A stretch of 64,000 bases of DNA from NCBI GenBank assembly GCA_902527215.1, contig CABZOF010000001.1, forward strand, positions 62,001-126,000, written 5' to 3'. Source of the DNA: an uncultured Pelagibacteraceae bacterium (lineage in GTDB: Bacteria > Pseudomonadota > Alphaproteobacteria > Pelagibacterales > Pelagibacteraceae). Positions 44,953 through 53,917 of the stretch are shown here, one piece after another. The notes beneath the pieces are model-generated. The model worked only from the letters and a program-made list of their open reading frames with translations. It ran no database searches and was not told the origin of the DNA. A program made the position numbers and the translations under genes. Within the stretch, counting starts at the first letter, position 1. Every line of letters starts with the position of its first letter.

Positions 44953-46383
44953 ATGATTGAAAAGAAAAATTTTTATATAAATGGAAAGTGGGTTTCGCCT
45001 GCTAAGGCAAATGACTTTGAAGTAATTAATCCCTCAACTGAGGAAGCTTTTGCGATAATATCTTTGGGCTCTGCAGAAGATGCTGATAAAGCAATAAATG
45101 CTGCCAAGATCGCATTTGAAACTTGGAGAGAAACTACAAAGGAAGAAAGATTAGCTTTACTTGAGAAGTTTGATGAAATTTATAATAGAAGATGGGATGA
45201 AATGGTTGAGGCGCAATCTAAAGAAATGGGCGCCCCGTTAGACTTCGCTTCCGAAACACACACTAAAATGGGTGCTGATATTTGTAGAAATAACATTGAA
45301 ATTTTAAAAGATTTTAATTTTGAACATCAATTTGATCCTAAATCTAATAACCACATAAGATATGAACCAATTGGAGTTTGTGGATTAATTACGCCATGGA
45401 ATTTTCCTATGAATCAAATCGTATTAAAGGTTATTCCTGCTTTAGCTGCTGGTTGTACAATGATTTTAAAACCATCCGAAATTGCTCCAGTATCAGCAGT
45501 ATTGTTTGCAGAAATGATTGATGAAGCTGGTTTTCCTTCAGGAGTTTTTAATTTAGTTAATGGAAATGGAGAAATTGTTGGAAATCATATTTCTGGTCAT
45601 CCTGATATTGATATGGTTTCATTCACAGGATCAACAAGAGCTGGAAAATTAATTCAAAAAAATGCAGCAGATACTATAAAAAAAGTTACTCTTGAATTGG
45701 GTGGAAAAGGTGGAAATATAGTTTTTGCGGACTCTTATCCAAATGCCGTAAGAGATGGTGTAAGAAATATAATGAGCAACTCAGGACAATCATGTGATGC
45801 TCCAACAAGAATGTTGGTTGAAAAACCAATTTATGAAAGAGCTGTTAAAGAAGCTGTTGATGAAGCAAATAAAATTAAAGTTGATCTGGCTTCTAAAAAA
45901 GGAGATCATATTGGACCTTTAGTTTCAAAAGTACAATATGATAAAGTAGTAAATCTTATCAATGAGGGAATAAAAGAAGGTGCAACACTAGCTGCAGGTG
46001 GACCGGATTTGCCAAATGGACTTAACAAAGGTTATTTTGTTAAACCAACAATTTTTTCAGATGTAAATAATGACATGAAAATTGCAAGAACTGAAATTTT
46101 TGGACCTGTGCTTTCAATTATACCATTTGAAACTGAAGAAGAAGCAATAGCAATTACAAATGATACATCTTATGGACTAGGTAATTATCTACAAACTGAA
46201 GATAAAGAAAAAGCCAAAAGAGTTGCTAGAAAAGTTAGAGCTGGAACGGTTTATATCAATGGTCAAGCCACAGATACTGGAATGCCGTTTGGTGGTTACA
46301 AACAATCAGGTAATGGTCGTGAAGGTGGTGTCTGGGGTTTCACTGAATTTTTAGAAGTAAAAGCAATTACCGGTTGGAATTAA
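44953..46383 (+). CDS. NAD(P)-dependent aldehyde dehydrogenase (paralogue 2)
   Basis: A 476-residue ALDH with LITPWNFPMNQ, SFTGSTRAGKLI, LELGGKGGNI and NSGQSCDAPTRM (nucleophilic cysteine near residue 277). It is closely similar to the ALDH at 16694-18127 from end to end (both start with a KNFYINGKWV-like segment and end in EVKxIxGWN). Not a CoA-acylating type by motif. It probably oxidises the semialdehyde made by its neighbour. Confidence 0.92.
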   Translation: MIEKKNFYINGKWVSPAKANDFEVINPSTEEAFAIISLGSAEDADKAINAAKIAFETWRETTKEERLALLEKFDEIYNRRWDEMVEAQSKEMGAPLDFASETHTKMGADICRNNIEILKDFNFEHQFDPKSNNHIRYEPIGVCGLITPWNFPMNQIVLKVIPALAAGCTMILKPSEIAPVSAVLFAEMIDEAGFPSGVFNLVNGNGEIVGNHISGHPDIDMVSFTGSTRAGKLIQKNAADTIKKVTLELGGKGGNIVFADSYPNAVRDGVRNIMSNSGQSCDAPTRMLVEKPIYERAVKEAVDEANKIKVDLASKKGDHIGPLVSKVQYDKVVNLINEGIKEGATLAAGGPDLPNGLNKGYFVKPTIFSDVNNDMKIARTEIFGPVLSIIPFETEEEAIAITNDTSYGLGNYLQTEDKEKAKRVARKVRAGTVYINGQATDTGMPFGGYKQSGNGREGGVWGFTEFLEVKAITGWN

Positions 46384-46427
46384 TAGTTTAAATAACTTAT
46401 AATCAGAATTAGTTAATAGAGGTTTAT

Positions 46428-46814
46428 ATGATTGGTTATGTGATGGTAGGTACTAATAATTTAAATGATGCTATTACATTTTACGACAAAGTTTTAGAAG
46501 TAATTGGTTTAGATAGAAACGAGACAATAGAAGATGATTATGCTGCATATGGAGCAAAAGGTACCAAAGATATTGAGTTTTACGTCACTAAACCTTTCAA
46601 TAAAAAAGATGCTACCTTTGGAAATGGAACACAAATCACATTTTTAACTTCATCAAGATCTCACGTAGATAAATTTCATGAGGTAGGTTTAAAAGCTGGA
46701 GGAACTAGTGAAGGATCTGGTGGTGAAAGACCAGAAGGCTCAGGAGTTTATTATTCTTATCTTCGTGATTTAGATGGAAATAAAATTTGCGCATTTACAA
46801 ATAGTAAAGAATAA
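46428..46814 (+). CDS. VOC-family (glyoxalase-like) protein
   Basis: A 128-residue single VOC domain: MVGTNNLNDAITFYDKVLE at the N-terminus, and YSYLRDLDGNKICAFTN near the end, which carries the metal-binding region. Such proteins act as metalloenzymes such as glyoxalases or dioxygenases, or as binding proteins. The substrate is unknown. An AGAGG ribosome-like site precedes the ATG. Confidence 0.82.
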   Translation: MIGYVMVGTNNLNDAITFYDKVLEVIGLDRNETIEDDYAAYGAKGTKDIEFYVTKPFNKKDATFGNGTQITFLTSSRSHVDKFHEVGLKAGGTSEGSGGERPEGSGVYYSYLRDLDGNKICAFTNSKE

Positions 46815-46819
46815 AATTT

Positions 46820-47734
46820 ATGTCATACGACCCAATCAAGACAAAATTAGAAAACAATAAAATTATTATTTTAGATGGAGGTATGGGTGCAGAACTAGAA
46901 AAAAATGGTGCCGAGATGGATAAGCATATGTGGTGTGGGAAGTGTTCTGTTGATCATCCTGAATTAGTTAGAAAAGTGCATGAGGATTATATAAATGCTG
47001 GAGCCGATGTAATTACAACTAATACTTATAGTACTACTCCTATATCAATGAGACAATATGGTTATGAAGACTCTATAGAAAAATTCAATCAAAAAAGTGT
47101 TAAGGTTGCAAGAGAAGCAATAGAAAATACTAACAACAAAACTGCATTAGCTGGAAGTGTATCAACTTTTGGAAACTTTTATAAACTTGGTATCAAAGCA
47201 ATGATACCTGGTTTTCATGAACAACTAAAAATTTTATCTGACGCTGGCGTAGACTTAATTATTTTAGAAGCTATGTCTTCACAAGCTGACATAGTTGAAA
47301 CGATGCTAAATTGTTCCACAAAAGTAAATATACCTGTTTGGTTATCTGTATCATGCGTAATGGATGATCAAAAAAATATAATGCTTGGATATAATGATAC
47401 AATTGACTCTGATACACATGTCTATGAAAACTTTGAGACATCCATAAATAATTTTAAAAATTTACACAGTGGGCCAATATTGGTTGCTCATTCAGATATA
47501 AATATTACAGGAAAAGCAATTGAAACTGCAAGGAAGAATTATGATGGAATATTAGGAGCATATCCAAATAAAGGTTATTATGAAAAACCACACTGGAGAT
47601 TTGTAGATGACATGACGCCAGCTGGATATTTAAATGAAGTTAAGTCATGGATTAAAAATGGAGCTCAGATTATTGGTGGATGTTGTGGGATCGGAGTAGA
47701 CGAAATAAAAGCAATTTCAATTTTAAAAAACTAA
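46820..47734 (+). CDS. Homocysteine S-methyltransferase-family protein (paralogue 1)
   Basis: A 304-residue TIM barrel. LDGGMGAELEKNGAEMD opens the domain, ITTNTYSTTP is near residue 65, and the zinc cysteines are seen in WLSVSCVMDD near 178 and in IIGGCCGIG near 288. It takes a methyl group from a donor such as S-methylmethionine, betaine or DMSP-like compounds and passes it to homocysteine. Five bases after the VOC gene. A similar gene lies at 49365-50354. Confidence 0.87.
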   Translation: MSYDPIKTKLENNKIIILDGGMGAELEKNGAEMDKHMWCGKCSVDHPELVRKVHEDYINAGADVITTNTYSTTPISMRQYGYEDSIEKFNQKSVKVAREAIENTNNKTALAGSVSTFGNFYKLGIKAMIPGFHEQLKILSDAGVDLIILEAMSSQADIVETMLNCSTKVNIPVWLSVSCVMDDQKNIMLGYNDTIDSDTHVYENFETSINNFKNLHSGPILVAHSDINITGKAIETARKNYDGILGAYPNKGYYEKPHWRFVDDMTPAGYLNEVKSWIKNGAQIIGGCCGIGVDEIKAISILKN

Positions 47735-47750
47735 AGTATATTTAAAAATA

Positions 47751-48203
47751 ATGAAAACATTTATTGGCGGTATTGGCTGTTTTTGGGACGAAAAAAAGTA
47801 CGAGGGCATCAAAGGTATAATATCTACAGAATGTGGTTACTGTGGTGGAGATGAGCCAAATGTTACATACAAGGCAGTTTGTGGTGGAGATACAGGACAT
47901 ATAGAAGTGGTAAAAGTTGAGTATGATGAAAAAGAAAAGTCATACGAGGACATGGTCAATTTATTTTTTGAATTACACGACTCAACTCAAGTAAATCGAC
48001 AAGGTACATATGTGGGAATTCAATACCGTTCAGAAATATTTTATAACACTGATGAAGAAAGACAGATTGCAGAAAAAGTTTTAAACGAAGTTAACAGCAA
48101 ATTAGATGGAAAAGTTTCAACTAAGGTAACAAAAGAAAAAAATTACTGCAAAGCAGAGGCTTATCATCAAAAATACGAACAAAAAAAATCATTAAAATAT
48201 TGA
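47751..48203 (+). CDS. msrA: Peptide-methionine (S)-S-oxide reductase MsrA-like
   Basis: A 150-residue MsrA-type protein. The active-site motif GCFWDEKKYEGIKG is at residue 9, followed by ECGYCGGDEPNVTYKAVCGG and GHIEVVKVEYDE. MsrA repairs oxidised methionine. The first residues are shorter than usual and a Tyr/Cys-rich segment follows the motif. It overlaps the serine-hydrolase gene by four bases. In this operon it may act on a free sulfoxide, which is speculation. Confidence 0.9.
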   Translation: MKTFIGGIGCFWDEKKYEGIKGIISTECGYCGGDEPNVTYKAVCGGDTGHIEVVKVEYDEKEKSYEDMVNLFFELHDSTQVNRQGTYVGIQYRSEIFYNTDEERQIAEKVLNEVNSKLDGKVSTKVTKEKNYCKAEAYHQKYEQKKSLKY

Positions 48204-49363
48204 AGAAAAAAAAATTAGTCTCTGTTAGAAACCCAGAATTAACTACACTTAAAGATAATAAAGCTCCATGGAACCTTCCTAAAACAAGAAGGTTTGGTTA
48301 TAGAAATTTACATAAAATCAATAGATACAGTATTTTTTTAAGATCTGATTTAATATTAAAATTAAACTCTAAACCAAATAAAACTATCGCTAAGTTTCCT
48401 TTAGTAAAGAAGATGACTAAAAATAAATCTTTTTGTTCATTAATTGTTGGCAACCGTCAAAATATTTTATTTGAAAAATATGCCAACGATTTTAAAAAAA
48501 ATCAGCCCCAAACAATTATGTCCATTACAAAAATGTTCGTTAATTTATTTATTGGAGAATTGGTTGCGAACAGATTAATAGATCTTAATAAAAAAGTTTC
48601 TCACTATTTGCCAAAAATTGGAAGCGGATATGCAAATGCAAAGATCCAAGATGTCTTAAACATGAATGTTATAAACTCTTATACTGAAGATTATACTAAG
48701 GCATACTCGTCTTCCTTTAAGCATGAACCTGTCGGAGGATGGAGGCTGCCTAAAAATCTTAAAAATCATCTTAGTCAGGAAGAATATTTAAATACAATTA
48801 AAAAATCAAAAAATAAAAGTTTAATTAATAATTCTGAATATGCTTTTTATAAATCTGCAAATACTGATGTAGTAGGACTTATAATTGAAAAAGTTAGTGG
48901 TAGAACTTTAAGAGATTGGGTTTTATCTGTGGTTGAGGCTGCAGGATTTGAAGATGGGTTATATATTGCATCAGATAGATATGGTATGCCTTGGATGTCT
49001 GGAGGTGGTTGCTTAATTACAAGAGACTTTTTACGTATGGGATTACTTTTTGCAAGAAAAGGAATGGGTGTTGGGAATAGAAAAGTTGGAACTTCATCAT
49101 TTTTGGACAAAACAATTTTTAATGTAGGACCCAAATATATGAATTTATCAAAAGACAAATATTTATATTATTCAAATTCTACAATGGTTTCAGGTAACAT
49201 GATTGGGCACTCAGGGTATGGTGGTCAGTTTCTTGCAACTAATTTTAAAACTGGGAATGTAGCCGCTTTTTTTTCTGTTCTAGAAACGAAATCAGCAACA
49301 AAAGAAAGTTATAAAACTGATATGATCAATATGCTGATAGATTTAGTTAATAAAAAATATTAA
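48200..49363 (+). CDS. Beta-lactamase-family serine hydrolase
   Basis: A 387-residue protein. The SxxK motif is SITKMF near residue 113; the second motif position reads YKSANTDVVGLI near 216, where class C enzymes have Y-x-N, and a GHSGYGGQFLAT block near 335 corresponds to the K-T-G/H-x-G motif. No signal peptide is seen, so it is probably cytoplasmic. The start is TTG at 48200 in a four-base overlap with msrA; a downstream start cannot be excluded. Family members hydrolyse esters, amides or 6-aminohexanoate-type linkages. Confidence 0.82.
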   Translation: MKKKKLVSVRNPELTTLKDNKAPWNLPKTRRFGYRNLHKINRYSIFLRSDLILKLNSKPNKTIAKFPLVKKMTKNKSFCSLIVGNRQNILFEKYANDFKKNQPQTIMSITKMFVNLFIGELVANRLIDLNKKVSHYLPKIGSGYANAKIQDVLNMNVINSYTEDYTKAYSSSFKHEPVGGWRLPKNLKNHLSQEEYLNTIKKSKNKSLINNSEYAFYKSANTDVVGLIIEKVSGRTLRDWVLSVVEAAGFEDGLYIASDRYGMPWMSGGGCLITRDFLRMGLLFARKGMGVGNRKVGTSSFLDKTIFNVGPKYMNLSKDKYLYYSNSTMVSGNMIGHSGYGGQFLATNFKTGNVAAFFSVLETKSATKESYKTDMINMLIDLVNKKY

Positions 49364-49364
49364 A

Positions 49365-50354
49365 TTAAGAATATCTCTCAATTAGTTTTTTTAGATGTTT
49401 GTCTGTAACACCACAGCATCCGCCAATAATTTGAATTTGGTTATCAATTAACTTTTCACATTTATTAGCGAATTCTTCCTCTGTAGAAGTCACAATAGCT
49501 TTATGGGACTTTGTATCAAACTTATGTATCTCAGGATAGAACATCATCGGACCATTCCAATTATTTTTAATTACACTTAATCCTTCAAAAGCATCTACGA
49601 ACCAGGTATGCATGATACCATAAACATCTCCTCCCATATTTGTAAGAGATTTTACAATGTCATTTAGCAGAACAATTTTATCATCAGGAATAAATTTTGG
49701 TTGCTCTTTATATTTGGTTTCATCGTAAATTAACGAAGTTTCTTTTTCTGCGCTAAAATTTCTGCCAATAACACTATTATCAAATTTGCTTATACAAGAA
49801 CTTAATCCGACCCAAACGGGCAAATCAGTTTCTAAAGCAGAATTCAATAAAATTTTTGAATGATCAATATCAAGTAACATTTCTAAAATTAAAATATCTA
49901 CCCCTTCCTCTTTCATAATTTTTGCAGCTTCTTTATAATTTTGCTCCTCCTGCTTAAAAGAAGGTATGTACTTGGGATTTGGCACAAATTCATTTTCCTT
50001 TAACGAAAAAAAATTTGATAAACTTCCAGCAATTCCAATTTTACTTTCTTTACCTTTATTTTTAATTGCTTGTCTGGATAATTTTAATGATTGAATAATA
50101 AATTCTTTAACTTCTGCTCCACGATTTATACTTTCAAGATTATGTCTGGTTGAACTAAAAGTATTTGCAGTAATTAGATCACAACCAACATCAATAAACT
50201 TTTCATGAACCTTAATTACTATTTCTGGAGATGTTATTGAGGCTAAGGCAGAAAAAGCAGGAGACATTTCACCTCCCAATTTTGCAATTTCTGAACCGTT
50301 TCCACCGTCTAAGAATATTTTTGAATTTGATTTTAACTTTTCTTTAAAAAGCAT
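49365..50354 (-). CDS. Homocysteine S-methyltransferase-family protein (paralogue 2)
   Basis: A 329-residue TIM barrel with FLDGGNGSEIAKLGGEM at the N-terminus, LITANTFSSTR near residue 58, and zinc-binding cysteines in WVGLSSCISKFDN and IIGGCCGVTD. Same family as the gene at 46820-47734 but clearly diverged. The methyl donor is unknown. The start is one base from the preceding EamA gene. The stop is one base from the convergent serine-hydrolase stop. Confidence 0.85.
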   Translation of the reverse strand: MLFKEKLKSNSKIFLDGGNGSEIAKLGGEMSPAFSALASITSPEIVIKVHEKFIDVGCDLITANTFSSTRHNLESINRGAEVKEFIIQSLKLSRQAIKNKGKESKIGIAGSLSNFFSLKENEFVPNPKYIPSFKQEEQNYKEAAKIMKEEGVDILILEMLLDIDHSKILLNSALETDLPVWVGLSSCISKFDNSVIGRNFSAEKETSLIYDETKYKEQPKFIPDDKIVLLNDIVKSLTNMGGDVYGIMHTWFVDAFEGLSVIKNNWNGPMMFYPEIHKFDTKSHKAIVTSTEEEFANKCEKLIDNQIQIIGGCCGVTDKHLKKLIERYS

Positions 50355-51248
50355 TTATTTTTCGTCGTTTGGTGCAAGCACTACGGCTAATACTCCTCCT
50401 AAAACAATCATTGTACTTCCTACAACTTCTCGCCAACCAAATGTTTCGTCTGTTAAAATACCAGCAGAAATAACTCCAACAACTATTTCACTTAAATATA
50501 ATATTGCACAAAGACCTGCTCCTAAAACTGAAGGTGACCACATGATAACTACCCCTGTTGGAATAAAATAAAATACTGAAATAAGAACTAAAAATGTTAA
50601 CATTGATGTAAAAGCTTCAATGGGTGGCATGGGCCCCAGATAATCTTTTAAAATAAAGCCAGCAAAAATATTAAATATTGTTCCATAAACGAAAAATGAG
50701 AATATCACAGGAAAAACACCATCTGTTTTTGTAATTTCCAAACGTACTAAGCCAGCTCCAAAAAGCACACCTCCCACAAGCGCCAACCAATCACCTGCAT
50801 TTTGTGGTAATGGTATAATATTAGATTGACTGAAAACAACCCACAAACCTCCAAGCGCTAAACTTAGAGTTAAAACCCTCTCTAAACCAGGTCTTTTCTT
50901 TAAGAAATATATTTCAAAAATGGTTGTCCAAATAGGTATCATGTAAAACATGATCAATGCACGAACGACGTCTGTTAATAAAAAACTTAAAGCGTAACAA
51001 ATAAATCCACTACCAGTTAAAAAACCAACAAATGGAATTTCTAATCCTGATGTTCGACCTTTAAATTTTCTCCACAAAGATAAAGGCGTAAGCAATATAA
51101 TACCAATCATCATTTGAGAAATAGTTCCCCAACCTCCCGTAAGACCACCATCCTCTAAAATTCTTTGAGGAAGCCAATAAACTCCCCATGATCCGGCAGC
51201 TATGGCTAATGCAAAAGCTATTTTAAAGTGATGTTTATGTCTGACCAT
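50355..51248 (-). CDS. EamA-family (DMT superfamily) transporter
   Basis: A 297-residue inner-membrane protein with about ten hydrophobic segments. AGSWGVYWLPQRILEDGGLTG is near the N-terminus and the second repeat ends in MIVLGGVLAVV. Substrate unknown. It overlaps the amidase start by one base and abuts the methyltransferase, so all belong to one minus-strand operon. Confidence 0.85.
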   Translation of the reverse strand: MVRHKHHFKIAFALAIAAGSWGVYWLPQRILEDGGLTGGWGTISQMMIGIILLTPLSLWRKFKGRTSGLEIPFVGFLTGSGFICYALSFLLTDVVRALIMFYMIPIWTTIFEIYFLKKRPGLERVLTLSLALGGLWVVFSQSNIIPLPQNAGDWLALVGGVLFGAGLVRLEITKTDGVFPVIFSFFVYGTIFNIFAGFILKDYLGPMPPIEAFTSMLTFLVLISVFYFIPTGVVIMWSPSVLGAGLCAILYLSEIVVGVISAGILTDETFGWREVVGSTMIVLGGVLAVVLAPNDEK

Positions 51249-52678
51249 TAATTTAGATTTGGTTTATGATTTGAAAAATTAAAAATTTCCTCATATTTTT
51301 TTGCAAAAGACATCACTTTTAAATCTTGTTTTGTTTTTGCAATAATTTGTATGCCAATTGGAAATCCATCTTTGTTAAACCCAATAGGTAATGAAATCGA
51401 TGGTAAGTAAAAAAGACTAGCAAATATATGGATTTCGATCCATCTATGGTAAGTATCCATTATTTGATCATTAATTTTTTCAGGATGTCTTAAATTTTTA
51501 TCAAAAGGGAATGATTGTTGAGATGGTAGAGCTAAAAAATCAAAGCTACCGAATAAACTATTTACATCATTTGATAGTTCAATTCTTGAATTTAGAGCTA
51601 ATTTCACATCGTCTTCTGTTAGCTTAATGCCCTTATTGTATTCCCATAAAGCCTGTGGGGTCATTTGATTAACATCTTTAATATTCATTGCAATAATTTC
51701 CTCATTAATATCCTCATAAATACTTTTAGCTCTTAATGTTCCCCAGCAATTCCATAACTTATGAACATCTACATTTGGTTTTAAGTGTTCAATTACAACT
51801 TTATTTTTTTCAAGACTGTTTAATTGTTTATTACACATTTCAACTAAATCAGGATCATATTGATAATTACCATTCATGTCAGATAACCACCCTATCTTTA
51901 TTTTAGAAAATTCTTGATCACTTATATTAGTATCTTTAAATGAGTTTTTTAAACTAAAAGAAATTGGATCTTCTTTATGTTCTCCAGCTATTACATCTAA
52001 AAGAATTGCCATATCATCTGGTATTCTTGCAAGACATCCGGGCGTTGAGATAATTGGGAGATTCTTTTTCTTATCATTTGTCCGATAGTCAGGCAGAAGT
52101 CCTGGTGTTGGTCTAAAACCATAGACATTAGCATATGCTGCAGGAGTTCTGCAAGAACCCATCATATCTGTTCCATCTGCAAAGGGTAGTAACTCAGCCG
52201 CAACAGCCACACCGGCTCCACCACTTGATCCTCCTGATGATTGAGTATTACCATATACATTAGGTGTTATTCCAAATAGTCTGTTTGCTGTATGTGCACC
52301 TACACCTAGTTCTGCAGTATTTGTTTTTCCTATCATTATTCCACCAGCATCTATTTGACGATCAACAATTATAGAATTTTTTTTTGGGAAGTAATCTTTA
52401 TATCCAGGAAAGCCACAAGTAGTTGGAAAACCAACTACATCTAATAAATCTTTTGATGCCAAAGGTAGACCAAACAACGGTTTACTTTCATCAAATTTTT
52501 CATCTTTGTGTTTAGCTTCATTTATAATTTGCTCTTCTTCTTTAATTGAGACTATAGCATTTAAAGATGGGTTATATTTTTTTATTCTTTCTAAATAAAA
52601 ACTGACAACTTCTTTTATGGAGGCTTCTTTTGTTTTGATTAAAGAAATAATTTCTTTAACTGATTTATTTTCAAGCAT
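51248..52678 (-). CDS. Amidase-signature family hydrolase
   Basis: A 476-residue amidase. The catalytic Ser-cisSer-Lys triad is visible: GLPLASKDLLDVVGFPTT near residue 84 gives the lysine, and QSSGGSSGGAGVAVAAELLP near 145 and GTDMMGSCRTPAAYANVYG near 170 give the serines. The usual GTDxGGSIRxPA reads MMGSCRTPA here, with the serine kept. It cleaves an amide bond in an unknown substrate. No GatB/GatC-like gene is adjacent, so it is not GatA. Confidence 0.88.
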   Translation of the reverse strand: MLENKSVKEIISLIKTKEASIKEVVSFYLERIKKYNPSLNAIVSIKEEEQIINEAKHKDEKFDESKPLFGLPLASKDLLDVVGFPTTCGFPGYKDYFPKKNSIIVDRQIDAGGIMIGKTNTAELGVGAHTANRLFGITPNVYGNTQSSGGSSGGAGVAVAAELLPFADGTDMMGSCRTPAAYANVYGFRPTPGLLPDYRTNDKKKNLPIISTPGCLARIPDDMAILLDVIAGEHKEDPISFSLKNSFKDTNISDQEFSKIKIGWLSDMNGNYQYDPDLVEMCNKQLNSLEKNKVVIEHLKPNVDVHKLWNCWGTLRAKSIYEDINEEIIAMNIKDVNQMTPQALWEYNKGIKLTEDDVKLALNSRIELSNDVNSLFGSFDFLALPSQQSFPFDKNLRHPEKINDQIMDTYHRWIEIHIFASLFYLPSISLPIGFNKDGFPIGIQIIAKTKQDLKVMSFAKKYEEIFNFSNHKPNLN

Positions 52679-52690
52679 GAGAATTTACTA

Positions 52691-53881
52691 TTACCTAGCT
52701 TTTTTAATGGATGCTAGAGTAATTTCCTTTATTTCTTCTAAAGTTGCTTTTCTAGGATTTTGTCCATAGGCTTGATCTTTCATTGATTTTTCAGCAATTC
52801 TATCAACACAATCCTCGGGGACTCCAATTTCGCTCAAACTTTTTGGAATTTTAATTCTATCAAGAATGTTTTCAATGTTTGATATAAATGCATCTACAGA
52901 ATGATCTTTAAATTGCATAGCCTCTGACATTCTTTTAACTTTTTCTTCCATGCCTGGAAGATTATATTTCAAAACTACAGGCAATATTATTGCATTGGTT
53001 AGCCCGTGATGAGTATTATATTCGGCTCCAACCATATGAGCTATAGCATGTACTAAACCTAAACCTTTTAAAAAAGAAATTCCTGCTAAACAAGATCCGA
53101 CATGCATTCCACCTCTTGCAACTATATTGCTGGGATCTTCTACAGCTGTGACTAAAGATTTTGATATTAAGGATAAACCTTCTAAAGCAGCACCATCACA
53201 CATTGGATTAAAACCAGGAACACAATAACCCTCTATGCCATGGATTAAAGCATCTGCACCAGTCCATGCCGTTAAATTTGCTGGCAATCCAATAGTTAGT
53301 TCTGGATCTAACAATGCTAAGGAAGGTCTAACATCTGGATGCCACATACAAAATTTCATGCTTTCTTTTAAATAAGTAACCATAGCTGAAATTTCTGTTT
53401 CAGCACCAGTGCCTGCGGTAGTAGGAATGGTTATGATTTTTGGAAAAGGATTGTCTTTACTAATTATAGGAGGAGTTAATTCAAACTCAAAATCTCTAAG
53501 TGGTACATCATTGTTTGCTGTAAGACATATTAATTTACCACCATCCATTGCACTACCTCCACCAATTGCAATTATTGAGTCGTGATTGCCATCTTTAAAT
53601 TTTATTACTCCATTTGAAATTTCATCCTCTCGAGGATTTGGAGATATATCAAAAAATAAATCTGATTTAATATTTGAGCTGGCTAAATAGTTTTGTAAAT
53701 TAATGATAAAAGGTAATTTTGGACTTCCTTTATCTGTTACTATTAACGGATTTTTAATATTTAAATTATTACAGATTCTTCCTATTTCTTTTAATCTACC
53801 AGGACCATAAGCAATGTTAGTAGGAAATGTCCAGTCTTGATTGGATAGAATATCTGTTTCATTAAGTTTAAAACTTTGCAT
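52691..53881 (-). CDS. Iron-containing alcohol dehydrogenase
   Basis: A 396-residue group III alcohol dehydrogenase. NAD binding is in IIAIGGGSAMDGGKLI near residue 103 and IPTTAGTGAETEISA near 152; metal binding in GADALIHGIEGY near 206, and HAIAHMVGAEYNTHHGLTNA near 276. Oxidises an alcohol or reduces an aldehyde. First gene of the minus-strand run, 36 bases from the divergent transporter start and 12 bases before the amidase gene. Confidence 0.9.
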   Translation of the reverse strand: MQSFKLNETDILSNQDWTFPTNIAYGPGRLKEIGRICNNLNIKNPLIVTDKGSPKLPFIINLQNYLASSNIKSDLFFDISPNPREDEISNGVIKFKDGNHDSIIAIGGGSAMDGGKLICLTANNDVPLRDFEFELTPPIISKDNPFPKIITIPTTAGTGAETEISAMVTYLKESMKFCMWHPDVRPSLALLDPELTIGLPANLTAWTGADALIHGIEGYCVPGFNPMCDGAALEGLSLISKSLVTAVEDPSNIVARGGMHVGSCLAGISFLKGLGLVHAIAHMVGAEYNTHHGLTNAIILPVVLKYNLPGMEEKVKRMSEAMQFKDHSVDAFISNIENILDRIKIPKSLSEIGVPEDCVDRIAEKSMKDQAYGQNPRKATLEEIKEITLASIKKAR

Positions 53882-53917
53882 ATCGTAGATAAAGTATACA
53901 ATTTTAAAAAATTATAA
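53882..53917. promoter_or_regulatory. 36-base divergent spacer (alcohol dehydrogenase / EamA)
   Basis: Only 36 bases lie between start codons. On the minus strand TATAAT occupies 53916-53911, next to the plus-strand ATG, so that promoter would need a -35 inside the EamA gene. The plus-strand promoter must likewise extend into the alcohol dehydrogenase gene. Confidence 0.4.
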
